A stretch of DNA of 64,000 bases from Christensenella sp964438705 (GTDB taxonomy: Bacteria > Bacillota > Clostridia > Christensenellales > Christensenellaceae). The position numbers and the translations under genes are program-made. The notes beneath the pieces are model-generated. The model was not told the origin of the DNA. It ran no database searches and worked only from the letters and a program-made list of their open reading frames with translations. Location of the stretch: contig CAYTKQ010000012.1 of assembly GCA_964438705.1 (NCBI GenBank), forward strand, positions 30,500 through 94,499, in the 5' to 3' direction. The first letter of the stretch is position 1. Every line of letters starts with the position of its first letter. Of the stretch, positions 17,981 through 26,524 are shown piece after piece.

Positions 17981-18328
17981 GTGGACGTTTGCACGCTGAA
18001 AAAGAACAAAGAGTTTAACTTTGTTTACAGGCGCGGCAAAGCGGTGGGCGCGAAAAACATGACGCTCGTGTTTGTCAAAAGCAGATACGGCGGCGTGCGG
18101 GTCGGTTTTTCGGTCAGTAAAAAGGTTGGGAACAGCGTTGTGAGAAATCGCACGCGCAGGCAGCTTAAGGAAGCCTATCGCACGCGCATCGAAGCGCTCA
18201 GCGGGAACTACAGCCTTGTGTTCGTTGCCAGAAACACCATCGCACAGGCGGATTTTTCAGAAATCTGCCGGGATATGCGCTACCTGCTCAAAAAGGCAGG
18301 CGTTTTTTCCTCGACGGAGGGAGTATGA
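17981..18328 (+). CDS. rnpA: Ribonuclease P protein component
   Basis: RnpA assists the RNase P RNA in cutting tRNA 5' leaders. The 115-residue product starts at a GTG one base after the rpmH stop and reads MDVCTLKKNKEFNFVYRRGK. The diagnostic RNR motif is present in FSVSKKVGNSVVRNRTRRQLKEAYR (residues about 47-68). There is no separate ribosome site, so translation is probably coupled to rpmH. The end overlaps yidD by four bases (ATGA). Confidence 0.95.
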   Translation: MDVCTLKKNKEFNFVYRRGKAVGAKNMTLVFVKSRYGGVRVGFSVSKKVGNSVVRNRTRRQLKEAYRTRIEALSGNYSLVFVARNTIAQADFSEICRDMRYLLKKAGVFSSTEGV

Positions 18329-18534
18329 AAAAAATCATATTGGCGTTCATTCGGTTTTATCAGCGCGCAATATCGCCATACACGCGGGCGAGCTGTCGGT
18401 TCACGCCCACATGCTCGCAGTACGCAGTGGAGGCGGTCACAAAATATGGCGCGCTCAAGGGCTCTTTTTTGGCAATTAAGCGGATATTGCGGTGCAACCC
18501 GCTGTTTCACGGCGGCTACGACCCGGTACCGTGA
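18325..18534 (+). CDS. yidD: Membrane protein insertion efficiency factor YidD
   Basis: The 69-residue product has the YidD signature ISPYTRASCRFTPTCSQYA, then A..KYG..KG and the final RCNP...GGYDPVP. YidD is a small membrane-associated protein that improves YidC-dependent insertion. It overlaps rnpA by four bases and precedes yidC, the standard order. Confidence 0.95.
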   Translation: MKKIILAFIRFYQRAISPYTRASCRFTPTCSQYAVEAVTKYGALKGSFLAIKRILRCNPLFHGGYDPVP

Positions 18535-18570
18535 ACGCAGGTACGCAAATCGTTTTGGAGGATGTAGAAT

Positions 18571-19584
18571 TTGGATTTTTTATACAATAACTTTATATCG
18601 GATTTCTTTGTGCTGTGCCTGAAAGGCATCCACTATCTGTTTTCCGATTATGCGCTGAGCATCGTGATCCTGACGATTCTGATTCGCCTTGCGCTGCTTC
18701 CCCTCGATTTGAAGCAGAGAAACAATCAGGCGAAAATGTCGGCGCTCGGGCCGGAAATCCAGTCGCTGCAAAAGCGTTACGCAAACAACCCGCAGATCGT
18801 GCAGAAAAAGCAGCAGGAGCTGTACCGCAAAATGAACGTTCATCCAATGCTTGGCTGTCTGCCCATGCTGCTTCAGCTGCCCATCCTGTTCGCGTTCTAC
18901 GGTGCGATGCGTGTGCTGGGTGCGGAGCAAAGCATCGGTATGCTTTTGGATGCGGCGCAAAACGGGGTGCAGACCGTGCAGCTGCCCGAATTTTTCTGGG
19001 TACACAACTTTTGGCAGCCGGATTCGTTTTTTGGCGACGGGGCGAGCATCCTGCCATCTGCGCAGAGTTTTCTGTCCTTTGTGCAGTCAAACTCCACATA
19101 CATCCAGCCGCAGACCATTGATCTGCTTAGAACGCAGGGCGTTCTTGATTTCTCATCCGGTGTGATGAGCGTAAATGCGGAAACATATAATTCACTCACG
19201 CAGGGCATCCTCCAGGCAAATGGGTTTTGGAACGCGGCAGCAGGGCAGCCAACCAATTACAACGGATATCTCATATTGCCGGTGCTCGCGGGTGCGGCGC
19301 TGTTCTTACAGCAAAAATTTAACCCGGCGGCGTCACAAAACGCAATGATGGGCGGTATGGCAGGCGCAGGGGGACAAGGGAAAGAGCAGCAGGAGGCACA
19401 GGGCTGCACCAACAAGATGATGCTGTGGATGATGCCGATTTTCTCGGGATTCATCTGCGCGACCACGCCGACGGCCTTTGCGCTCTATTGGTTCACGTCC
19501 AGTTTGTACGCGTTTGGTCAGATGAAGCTGGTGGACATCATCAAAAAAAGCAAAGCAAAAAAACAGGAAGTGATCGTCTCATAA
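18571..19584 (+). CDS. yidC: Membrane protein insertase YidC/Oxa1
   Basis: The protein inserts membrane proteins into the cytoplasmic membrane. The 337-residue product starts at a TTG with GGAGG ten bases upstream. It has an N-terminal membrane segment, YALSIVILTILIRLALLPLDLKQ (Arg in the hydrophilic groove), a coiled, charged loop KYANNPQIVQKKQQELYRKMNVHPMLGCLPMLLQLPILFAFY, and two more membrane segments near residues 235 and 300. A longer than usual extracellular stretch (about residues 120-225, rich in Gln, Ser and Asn) separates helices 2 and 3. The tail is basic. No lipobox is visible, unlike Bacillus SpoIIIJ. Confidence 0.93.
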   Translation: MDFLYNNFISDFFVLCLKGIHYLFSDYALSIVILTILIRLALLPLDLKQRNNQAKMSALGPEIQSLQKRYANNPQIVQKKQQELYRKMNVHPMLGCLPMLLQLPILFAFYGAMRVLGAEQSIGMLLDAAQNGVQTVQLPEFFWVHNFWQPDSFFGDGASILPSAQSFLSFVQSNSTYIQPQTIDLLRTQGVLDFSSGVMSVNAETYNSLTQGILQANGFWNAAAGQPTNYNGYLILPVLAGAALFLQQKFNPAASQNAMMGGMAGAGGQGKEQQEAQGCTNKMMLWMMPIFSGFICATTPTAFALYWFTSSLYAFGQMKLVDIIKKSKAKKQEVIVS

Positions 19585-19604
19585 CATAACGGGAGGGACT
19601 ATAC

Positions 19605-20348
19605 ATGGCATTTGTAGAGGCAAAAGGAAAGACCGTTGACGAAGCCATATTCAAGGGGCTTGAGGAAATGGGGCTTTCGCTCGACGAGGTAGAGATCGAC
19701 ATCATCCATGAAGGCGGCAAAGGGCTTTTCGGCATCGGCAAAAATGCGGTCGTCCATCTGAGCAAAAAAGGCGAGGCCGCAGAGCAGCCGGTTGAGCAAA
19801 GCGTGCCCAAGGCAAAGAAAGAGCCTCGTGAAGCGGCGCCTAGGGCGCAGGAAACGCCGGAAGTGCAGGCAAGACCCGCGAAGGAAGCGGTGAAGGGCGA
19901 TAGTGCGCCTGAACTGTTTTTGCGCGGCCTGTTTGAAAGAATGCAGCTCGATGCGGATTGCGGCGTGAGCGATGAAGACGCAAAGATCATGAAGATCGAG
20001 ATCACCGGCGCGGACACGGCCGTGCTGATCGGGCGGCGCGGAGATACGCTGGACGCGTTGCAGTATCTTACGGGGCTGGCGGTCAATAAGGGCCGTGAGG
20101 ACTATAAAAAGATTATGCTGGACGCGGAAAATTATCGTGAAAAGCGTGAGCGCACGCTGGAAAAACTGGCGAAGCGGTTGGCAAACACGGTGGCCAAAAC
20201 GGGCAAGCCCATCACGCTCGAGCCGATGAACCCTTACGAGCGCAGGATTTTGCACGCGACGCTGCAAAGTAATCCGCGTGTGGAAACGATGTCGGAGGGC
20301 GAAGAGCCGTTTCGGCGCGTGGTGATCCGCAGAAAGCGGCGCGACTGA
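19605..20348 (+). CDS. khpB: RNA-binding protein KhpB/Jag
   Basis: The 247-residue product has the three Jag domains: Jag-N (residues 1-52, VEAKGKTVDEAIFKGLEEMGL...GKGLFGIGK), an Ala/Pro/Glu-rich linker (55-100), a KH domain with IGRRGDTLDALQYL (about 140-160), and an R3H domain ending NPYERRILHATLQSNPRVET. In other Firmicutes KhpB binds RNA together with KhpA and affects cell elongation. A GGGAGGG site lies before the ATG. It is the last gene before a terminator. Confidence 0.93.
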   Translation: MAFVEAKGKTVDEAIFKGLEEMGLSLDEVEIDIIHEGGKGLFGIGKNAVVHLSKKGEAAEQPVEQSVPKAKKEPREAAPRAQETPEVQARPAKEAVKGDSAPELFLRGLFERMQLDADCGVSDEDAKIMKIEITGADTAVLIGRRGDTLDALQYLTGLAVNKGREDYKKIMLDAENYREKRERTLEKLAKRLANTVAKTGKPITLEPMNPYERRILHATLQSNPRVETMSEGEEPFRRVVIRRKRRD

Positions 20349-20364
20349 GAAACGAACGGAAAAA

Positions 20365-20400
20365 CACCCGGTGGGAGACAACCTTCTTCCGGGTTTTTTT
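20365..20400 (+). terminator. Terminator after khpB
   Basis: ACCCGG (20366-20371), a 17-base loop and CCGGGT followed by seven T. It separates the rpmH-khpB operon from mnmE, which starts 35 bp later. Confidence 0.75.
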
Positions 20401-20434
20401 GAACTCTTTCGCACGAGAGCAAAGAGAGGAACAC

Positions 20435-21793
20435 ATGAACAGCAAAAAAACGATAGCCGCAGTGGCGACGCCTGTTGGAACGGGCGGTGTGGCGGTGATC
20501 CGCGTGAGCGGGCCGCAGGCGGCGGAGGTGCTTGAGCGGGTCTTCCCGCATGGGCCGTTTACGCACGCGAAAATGGTATATGGAAGCATCCGGCGGGATG
20601 GCGCGCTTCTGGATATGGCGATGGGCGTGTTGTTTTGCGCGCCGCACTCCTACACGGGCGAGACGGTTGCGGAGCTTCATTGCCACGGAAGCGCGGTGGG
20701 CGTGCAAAGCGTTCTCGATTATGTGATCGCGGCCGGTGCGCGGCCGGCAGAGCCGGGCGAATTTACACGCCGCGCTTTTTTGAACGGCAAGATGGACCTT
20801 TCACAGGCGGAGGCGGTATGCGATTTTATTTCTGCGTCCTCGCGCGCGGGGGCAAAGGCCTCCTTAAACCAACTGACGGGGAAACTAAAGGAGCGGGTGT
20901 GCCTGTTTCAGGATAAACTGACCAATGCGCTCGCACAGGTGGAGGCCGCGGTGGAATATCCGGAGGAGGATCTCGAGGATCAGATCACCGACGACCTGCT
21001 TCCGGTGTTCCAGACAATGCGCGCGGACCTGCTTGCCCTCGCGGCAACCTTCCGGCAGGGACGGCTCGCGAAGGAAGGTCTTCGGGTGGCGATCGCGGGA
21101 AGGCCGAACGTTGGAAAGTCTTCCCTTTTGAACGCGCTCACAGGGATCGATCGGGCGATCGTCGCGGACGTACCGGGCACCACGCGGGACACGATCGATC
21201 ACAGCATAGAGGTCGAAGGAATCCTGCTTCATTTAACGGATACAGCAGGAATAAGAAGTACAGAAGATTTTATTGAGGACCAAGGTGTAAAACGATCAAA
21301 AAAGGCGATAAACGAGAGCAAATTGGCGATTTTTGTGCTGGATGGAAGCGAGGGAATCACGTCCGAGGATGAACTTGTCATGAGAGCGCTTAAAAAAAGT
21401 GAAGTCGATGTTATACTCGTTTTTAATAAATCTGATGCGTGTGAACGGCTCTCAGAAACGGATGTAAAAACAGCTTTTGGATGTGTGCCTCTTCGCATTT
21501 CGGCAAAAACGGGCGATGGGATCGAAGCATTAAAGCAAAAGATTTTGGACTTTGCGAAGCGTGACGAGACGGGCGAATCTGTGCTGATTACAAACGAGCG
21601 TCATTTGTACGCGCTGCAAAAAGCGGCGGATGAAATCGGCGAGGCAATCGCCGCGCTAAAGAGCGGCGCGGACATGGACTGCGTGACCATCGACCTCAAT
21701 GCGGCGTGGACTAGCCTTGGCGAGATCACCGGGCAGACGGTAAGCGAGCAAATTATTGACAGAATTTTTGAGAACTTCTGTCTGGGAAAATAG
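20435..21793 (+). CDS. mnmE: tRNA uridine-5-carboxymethylaminomethyl GTPase MnmE
   Basis: MnmE works with MnmG to modify the wobble uridine (U34) of several tRNAs. The frame is open from 20399, but the AGAGAGG site sets the ATG at 20435 (MNSKKTIAAVATPVGTGGVAVIRVSG), giving 452 residues. The formyl-THF-binding N-domain is followed by the inserted G domain with G1 GRPNVGKSS, G2 GTTRDT, G3 DTAG and G4 NKSD. The last residues CLGK are the C-x-G-K motif needed for modification. A mosaic repeat (21808-22330) separates it from its usual partner mnmG. Confidence 0.96.
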   Translation: MNSKKTIAAVATPVGTGGVAVIRVSGPQAAEVLERVFPHGPFTHAKMVYGSIRRDGALLDMAMGVLFCAPHSYTGETVAELHCHGSAVGVQSVLDYVIAAGARPAEPGEFTRRAFLNGKMDLSQAEAVCDFISASSRAGAKASLNQLTGKLKERVCLFQDKLTNALAQVEAAVEYPEEDLEDQITDDLLPVFQTMRADLLALAATFRQGRLAKEGLRVAIAGRPNVGKSSLLNALTGIDRAIVADVPGTTRDTIDHSIEVEGILLHLTDTAGIRSTEDFIEDQGVKRSKKAINESKLAIFVLDGSEGITSEDELVMRALKKSEVDVILVFNKSDACERLSETDVKTAFGCVPLRISAKTGDGIEALKQKILDFAKRDETGESVLITNERHLYALQKAADEIGEAIAALKSGADMDCVTIDLNAAWTSLGEITGQTVSEQIIDRIFENFCLGK

Positions 21794-21807
21794 AGGGAAG
21801 AAAAAAG

Positions 21808-22330
21808 TATGTGATTTTGTCCAGCGGGTCGGCGGGGCGTTGTACATCAGCACGTCAGTCGATAATTTGCATCCCGCTAACCCAACCGATGCTACGCGGT
21901 GTTAATGCGCGCGGAACGCAAATACCCAAGCGAAAGCCTGTTGCAAGCGCCGACCTCCCGGGGACGCGGCGTTGGTCTCGCAAAGGCAAAACCGGAGCAT
22001 AAGAGCCGCCGCTCCGTGTTCCGGGCGCGTCAGCAAGAAATAAATCTCTAAGCGCCCTGCACAAGGCCCCGTCCGTCGGCATCTTGCAACAGGCTACGCT
22101 CTACGGCACAATAGGGTCGGTGGTGGTTATGTGCACCGCGCGCAGTTTAATTGCGAAGCAATTACCTGTCTGAGCACGGGCACATGACCATCGACGACCC
22201 CGCCGATCAGTCGCTTCGATGCTTGCATCTCAGAGCGCGTAGGCTGAACTCCGTTGCGACTGTACTGCGTTTCGCTTCAATCTTGGCAGTCGGCGCTTGC
22301 AACGAGGCTAGGACTGGCTAAAATCACATA
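21808..22330 (+). repeat. Mosaic intergenic repeat, copy A
   Basis: This 523-bp element is bounded by perfect 11-bp inverted repeats, TATGTGATTTT (21808-21818) and AAAATCACATA (22320-22330). Inside, in order, are: module 1 (around AATTTGCATCCCGCTAACCC), module 2 (GCCTGTTGCAAG ... CTTGCAACAGGC, itself bounded by inverted repeats), module 3 (with the hairpin TAATTGC-GAA-GCAATTA) and module 4 (ATGCTTGCATCTCAGAGCGC ... GGCAGTCGGCGCTTGCAAC). All modules recur in copies B-F. Short reading frames in it are not conserved between copies, so it is taken as non-coding. It fills the mnmE-mnmG gap. Confidence 0.88.
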
Positions 22331-22357
22331 GATTACTATATAAGTATGGGAGAATGT

Positions 22358-24244
22358 ATGACAGATTACAAGGCCGGAACATATGACATCATCGTTGTGG
22401 GCGCGGGCCACGCGGGCGTGGAGGCGGCGCTTGCGTGTGCGCGCATGGGCAAAAAGACGCTGCTCACCACGATCAACATGGACGGCATCGCCCTAATGGC
22501 GTGCAACCCGGCAATCGGCGGGACCGCAAAGGGACATCTCGTGCGCGAGATCGACGCGCTGGGCGGGCAGATGGGCCTCGCCGCGGACGCGACCTTCATC
22601 CAAATCAAGATGCTGAACACCAAAAAGGGTCCGGCGGTGCATTCGCTGCGCGCCCAGCAGGATAAAAAGCTCTATCAGCAGTATATGAAGGAAGTGCTTG
22701 AAAATACAGACAATTTGCAGCTTGTACAGGACGAGATCACGGACATCATGACGGATGACGCGGGTGTGTGCGGGGTGCGCGGCGTGATGGGCGCGCGTTA
22801 TCTTTGCCGCGCGGTGATCCTGTGCACGGGCGTTTATTTAAAGAGCAAGGTGATCGTAGGGGAATACGAAAAAAACGCGGGGCCGAGCGGACTTGCTCCG
22901 GCGGATTTTTTAAGCGGCAGCCTTAGGGAGCTAGGATTTTTGCTTCAGCGCTTTAAAACGGGAACGCCTGCGCGCATAGACAGCCGAAGCATCGATTTTT
23001 CAAAGACAGTGCCGCAGTATGGAGATGAGCGAATTGTGCCCTTCTCCTTCATGAGCGGAAAGATCGAGCGGGAGCAGGTTCCGTGCTATCTGACCTATAC
23101 GAACGAACACACACACGACGTAATCCGTCAAAACATTCATAGAAGCCCTCTTTACAGCGGAAAGATCGAGGGGATTGGCCCGCGCTATTGTCCGTCCATC
23201 GAGGACAAGGTGGTCAAGTTTCCCGATAAAGAGCGGCATCAGATGTTTTTGGAGCCGGAAGGCCTGCACACCAATGAGTTCTATGTGCAGGGAATGTCCT
23301 CCAGTCTGCCCGTGGAGGTACAGGTGGCGCTATACCGCACGATCCCCGGGCTTGAAAACGTGCACTTTGTACGTCCGGCCTACGCCATCGAATACGATTG
23401 CATCGACCCGACCCGCCTGCGTCCATCGCTGGAAACCAAGGATGTGCCCGGTCTTTTTATGGCGGGGCAGATCAACGGAACGTCGGGCTATGAGGAGGCG
23501 GGCGCGCAGGGGCTTTTGGCGGGTATGAATGCTTGCCGGAAGATGGATCAAGAGCCGCCCATTATTTTAGGACGGGATCAGGCCTACGCGGGTGTGCTGA
23601 TTGATGATCTGGTGACCAAGGGGACAAAAGAACCCTATCGCATGATGACGGCGCGCGCGGAATATCGTCTGCTGCTGCGGCAGGATAACGCGGATACACG
23701 CCTAACGCAGATCGGTCGAAACGTGGGGCTTGTGAGCGATGCGCGTTACGACCGCTATCTCTACAAAATGGAAAATGTTTCACGTGAAACAAATCGGCTC
23801 AAGACGCAGACGGTGCGCAAGGAACGGGTCGACGCTTTTTTTGAACTGCGGGGCATGGAAGCGCCCGGAAGAGGGATGCGCCTTTGCGAGCTGCTTGCTC
23901 GTCCGGGGATCACCTACGCGGATCTGACGGCGGCGGGCGAGCAGCTTCCCGCGCTTGACGATGACGTTGCGCTGCAGATCGAGACGAATATTAAATACGC
24001 GGGTTATATTGAAAAACAAATGAAACAGGTGGCTGCTGCCGCTGAGCTCAACAAGAAAAAAATACCCGCAGAGGTGGATTATTCCAAAATCAGCGGCTTA
24101 CGCCTTGAGGCGCGCGCGAAGCTCGCGGAGGTGCGTCCTCTCAATGTGGGTCAGGCGAGCCGGATATCGGGGGTGTCTCCGGCGGACATCTCGGTGCTGT
24201 TGGTGTATCTGGCAGCGTGCGGGCACAGCGCCGACCCACATTGA
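22358..24244 (+). CDS. mnmG: tRNA uridine-5-carboxymethylaminomethyl FAD enzyme MnmG (GidA)
   Basis: MnmG is the FAD-dependent partner of MnmE. Of two in-frame ATGs, the one at 22358 has GGGAG at the right spacing; it gives 628 residues. The FAD-binding motif VVGAGHAGVEAALACARMGKK is at residues about 13-33, followed by MACNPAIGGTAKGHLVREIDALGG. Other landmarks are GTPARID, NGTSGYEEAGAQGL and EYRLLLRQDNADTRLT. The C-terminal SRISGVSPADISVLLVYL is the conserved partner-binding end. A perfect parS lies inside the gene (23776-23791). The last bases are part of a 221-bp tandem duplication, so the final residues (CGHSADPH) are probably not ancestral. Confidence 0.95.
   Translation: MTDYKAGTYDIIVVGAGHAGVEAALACARMGKKTLLTTINMDGIALMACNPAIGGTAKGHLVREIDALGGQMGLAADATFIQIKMLNTKKGPAVHSLRAQQDKKLYQQYMKEVLENTDNLQLVQDEITDIMTDDAGVCGVRGVMGARYLCRAVILCTGVYLKSKVIVGEYEKNAGPSGLAPADFLSGSLRELGFLLQRFKTGTPARIDSRSIDFSKTVPQYGDERIVPFSFMSGKIEREQVPCYLTYTNEHTHDVIRQNIHRSPLYSGKIEGIGPRYCPSIEDKVVKFPDKERHQMFLEPEGLHTNEFYVQGMSSSLPVEVQVALYRTIPGLENVHFVRPAYAIEYDCIDPTRLRPSLETKDVPGLFMAGQINGTSGYEEAGAQGLLAGMNACRKMDQEPPIILGRDQAYAGVLIDDLVTKGTKEPYRMMTARAEYRLLLRQDNADTRLTQIGRNVGLVSDARYDRYLYKMENVSRETNRLKTQTVRKERVDAFFELRGMEAPGRGMRLCELLARPGITYADLTAAGEQLPALDDDVALQIETNIKYAGYIEKQMKQVAAAAELNKKKIPAEVDYSKISGLRLEARAKLAEVRPLNVGQASRISGVSPADISVLLVYLAACGHSADPH
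23776..23791. promoter_or_regulatory. parS site 1 (inside mnmG)
   Basis: TGTTTCACGTGAAACA, a perfect match to the 16-bp ParB-binding palindrome. It is inside the mnmG coding sequence, about 6 kb from oriC and 5.4 kb before parB. Confidence 0.95.
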
Positions 24245-24678
24245 AAACGGGGCCCCCGGCAAAGCCCAATGAAGCGAAGCGTATGGGTTTGTAGGGGAGA
24301 AGGAGGAGCCGCCGGAAGTGCGAAGATCGCGCGAAAGGCGCGATTGAGCGGGAGGCGTGCTCGGACGAGGGTCAGGCAAGCCGGATATCGGGGGTGTCTC
24401 CGGCGGACATCTCGGTGCTGTTGGTGTATCTGGCAGCGTGCGGGCACAGCGCCGACCCACATTGAAAACGGGGCCCCCGGCAAAGCCCAATGAAGCGAAG
24501 CGTATGGGTTTGTAGGGGAGAAGGAGGAGCCGCCGGAAGTGCGAAGATCGCGCGAAAGGCGCGATTGAGCGGGAGGCGTGCTCGGACGAGGGTCAGGCAA
24601 GCCGGATATCGGGGGTGTCTCCGGCGGACATCTCGGTGCTGTTGGTGTATCTGGCAGCGTGCGGGCACAGCGCCGACC
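24148..24678 (+). repeat. Tandem duplication of the mnmG 3' end (221-bp unit, 2.4 copies)
   Basis: The units run 24148-24368, 24369-24589 and 24590-24678 (partial). Each starts GGGTCAGGC, repeats the last about 90 bp of mnmG coding sequence and continues with about 130 bp of non-coding DNA. Copies are nearly identical; an early difference is GCGAGCC against GCAAGCC. Only copy 1 is read by mnmG, which stops at 24244. Copy 3 would end the same frame as GHSADR-stop, which may be the original mnmG terminus. The 130-bp part resembles, in reverse, an insert inside repeat copy F. Confidence 0.9.
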
Positions 24679-24937
24679 GCTAGGATAGAAGTAAATCGAA
24701 GCACAATCGCAACGGAGCTCAGCCTACGCGCTCTGAGATGCAAGCATCGAAGCGGTGGATTGGTGGTGTGCTGTATATATGCGCGTCAGTCGGGAATTTG
24801 CATCTCGCTAACCCAACCCCGCTGCGCGGTGTTAAAGCGCGCGGGACGCAAACACCCAACTGACGCGTGGCGAACAGACGCCGCATAACCACCACCGACC
24901 CTAATATGCCACAGGCTACGCCGGATAAAATCACATG
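24679..24937 (+). repeat. Mosaic intergenic repeat, copy B (partial)
   Basis: About 259 bp starting directly after the tandem duplication. It has an inverted module 4 (CTCTGAGATGCAAGCATCGAAGCG), a direct module 1 (GGGAATTTGCATCTCGCTAACCC) and a piece of inverted module 3, ending in AAAATCACATG (24927-24937), a one-base variant of the terminal repeat. The left terminal repeat is missing. Confidence 0.8.
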
Positions 24938-24968
24938 TTCAACAAACAGGATGACACACATCAAACAA

Positions 24969-24984
24969 TGTTTCACGTGAAACA
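24969..24984. promoter_or_regulatory. parS site 2 (upstream of the SdpI-like gene)
   Basis: TGTTTCACGTGAAACA, a second perfect parS 1.2 kb from the first. It ends 15 bp before the SdpI-like start codon and overlaps its leader. Confidence 0.95.
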
Positions 24985-24999
24985 TTGAAAGGAAGTAAG

Positions 25000-25371
25000 A
25001 TGGAACATACAATCTTTTTATGGGTATTTTCTATGTTTCTGCCCGTGACGCTGATCGTTTTGGGCGCAATCATGAAAAAACATTACCCAAAGGAGCCCAA
25101 CATGTTGATGGGGTTTCGCACAAGCCGATCGATGCTCTCACAGGAGACGTGGGACTACGCAAATTCACGCGCCGGACAGCTCATGCTTCCCGGCGGATTT
25201 GCCGCCGCGGGCGTGTGCGCGCTGTTCAATTTGCTTTTGCCGCTCAAAACGGATATAATTTTGTTGATTGATCTTATTCCGGGCTTCTTTTTTCTGTTTC
25301 TTCCCGTAGCCAGGGTGGAAAGGGAGCTGAAGGCCCGGTTTGATCGATATGGCATACCGAAGGGGGAATGA
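25000..25371 (+). CDS. SdpI-family small membrane protein
   Basis: The 123-residue product has three to four membrane segments (residues about 4-25, 62-82, 88-105). Between the first two lies GFRTSRSMLSQETWDYANSRAG, matching the SdpI pattern G.RT..S......W..AN..AG. In Bacillus SdpI gives immunity to the SdpC toxin, but most relatives have no known toxin partner, and none is seen here. The AAAGGAAGTAAG site sets the ATG at 25000. The next gene starts at or just after its stop, so they are co-transcribed. Confidence 0.8.
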   Translation: MEHTIFLWVFSMFLPVTLIVLGAIMKKHYPKEPNMLMGFRTSRSMLSQETWDYANSRAGQLMLPGGFAAAGVCALFNLLLPLKTDIILLIDLIPGFFFLFLPVARVERELKARFDRYGIPKGE

Positions 25372-25373
25372 AT

Positions 25374-25904
25374 ATGGAACAAGCAGTTTTTGAAACGCCG
25401 CGCATGGAGATCAGTCGGTTTACGATGGAGGATCAAGACCTTGTGAGCGTATTCTTAAAGGACCCGGAGGTCATGTATGCGTGGGAGCACGGCTTTTCGG
25501 ACGACGAAGTGAGAGAGTGGCTTGAAAAAAATATCGCGCGCTATGAAAAACATGGCTATGGATGGATGCGCGCGGATGACAAGCAGACGGGTGAAAACGT
25601 GGGGGCGGTCGGCCTGATTTATACGGAAAACATCAATGGAGAGGACGGCTGGGAACTGGCCTATATTTTGAACAAAAGGTTTTGGGGAAAGGGTTATGCG
25701 GCGGAGGGCGCGGCGGCTTGCGTTCAGCACGCGCTCGACGTGATCGGCGCAAAAAAAGTATTCTGCCAGATGCGTGTGACAAACGACAGTTCGCGTGCAG
25801 TGGCGGAAAAGATCGGCATGAAGTTTGCCGGAACATACGACAGGGCATACGACGGTAAAGTAATGCCGCATCACATCTATGTGGAGGAACGGGAACTGGG
25901 TTAA
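25374..25904 (+). CDS. GNAT acetyltransferase (RimJ/RimL-like)
   Basis: The 176-residue product has the GNAT fold order: ETPRMEISRFTMEDQDLVSVFLKDPEVM at the start, WELAYILNKRFWGKGYAAEGAAACVQHAL (acetyl-CoA loop of the R/Q-x-x-G-x-G/A type, here KRFWGKGYA) and VTNDSSRAVAEKIGMKFAG (N.SR.V.EK.GM.) typical of the RimJ/RimL group. The substrate, protein N-terminus or small amine, cannot be told. AAGGGGGA is better spaced for the ATG at 25374 than for the one at 25368 that overlaps the previous stop. Confidence 0.85.
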   Translation: MEQAVFETPRMEISRFTMEDQDLVSVFLKDPEVMYAWEHGFSDDEVREWLEKNIARYEKHGYGWMRADDKQTGENVGAVGLIYTENINGEDGWELAYILNKRFWGKGYAAEGAAACVQHALDVIGAKKVFCQMRVTNDSSRAVAEKIGMKFAGTYDRAYDGKVMPHHIYVEERELG

Positions 25905-25929
25905 ACGCTATGGTAACGGGAGGAAATGA

Positions 25930-26520
25930 ATGATGCAACTGGCGGGAAGAACAGCACAATGGCTCAACATGCCACATCAGGCGACGATCACGGACAAAAA
26001 AGTCGTGATACACGCGGAGGCCGGAACGGATCTCTGGCAAAACACCTATTACAACTTTACGCATAACAGGGGGCATGCGCTTCTCATTGACGCAGACGAG
26101 GAGTTTTCCTTTTGCATAAAAGCATTTCGGGACGGGAAAAGCCTCTATGACCAGTGCGGCATACTGATCTATCTGGATGAAAAAAACTGGGCAAAGGTGT
26201 GTACGGAATATGAGGAGGATGGCGACCAAAAGCTCGGAAGTGTGGTGACGCGCCGTGGCTTTTCGGATTGGGCCACCACGGATATCCCAAACGATATCGA
26301 CACGATGTACTACCGGTTAAGCCGCATGGATGAAAGCTTTTTGTTTGAGTTTTCCTACGACGGAGCGGACTATAAGCAGATGCGCATTTTTCACCTGCGC
26401 TGCAAAAACGCGGTGCCGCGCGTGGGCGTGTTCGCATGCTGTCCGTCGGGCGACGGGTTTAAGGCGGAATTTACGCAGATGGAGCTGACGGCCTCCGTTT
26501 GGAAGCCATATAAGGGATAA
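25930..26520 (+). CDS. DUF1349-family protein (concanavalin-like fold)
   Basis: The 196-residue product has no signal peptide. The pattern DLWQNTYYNF...NRGHALLIDADEEFSFCIKAF...YDQCGILIYLDEKNWAKVCTEYE...LGSVVTRRGFSDWAT, with YYRLSRMDESFLFEFSYDG and a C-terminal VGVFACCPSGDGFKAEFTQMEL, is that of DUF1349 proteins such as yeast and bacterial regulators of unknown role. They have a lectin/glucanase-like beta sandwich. Start could be 25930 or 25933; GGGAGG serves both. It sits four bases before rsmG. Confidence 0.8.
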   Translation: MMQLAGRTAQWLNMPHQATITDKKVVIHAEAGTDLWQNTYYNFTHNRGHALLIDADEEFSFCIKAFRDGKSLYDQCGILIYLDEKNWAKVCTEYEEDGDQKLGSVVTRRGFSDWATTDIPNDIDTMYYRLSRMDESFLFEFSYDGADYKQMRIFHLRCKNAVPRVGVFACCPSGDGFKAEFTQMELTASVWKPYKG

Positions 26521-26524
26521 ATTT

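Noticed and set aside
21811..22002. Reading frames inside repeat A and similar ones in copies B-F
   Set aside because: They are not conserved between copies, change frame with the modules and have no ribosome sites; the elements are treated as non-coding.
21808..22330. CRISPR array or integron in the repeated regions
   Set aside because: There are no regularly spaced identical short repeats, no cas genes and no integrase; the repeats are dispersed and modular.
24269..24888. Paired reading frames of 74 and 132 codons after mnmG, starting with the same MKRSVWVCRGEGG
   Set aside because: They are the same tandemly repeated DNA read out of frame with mnmG, so their similarity comes from the DNA duplication and not from protein selection.
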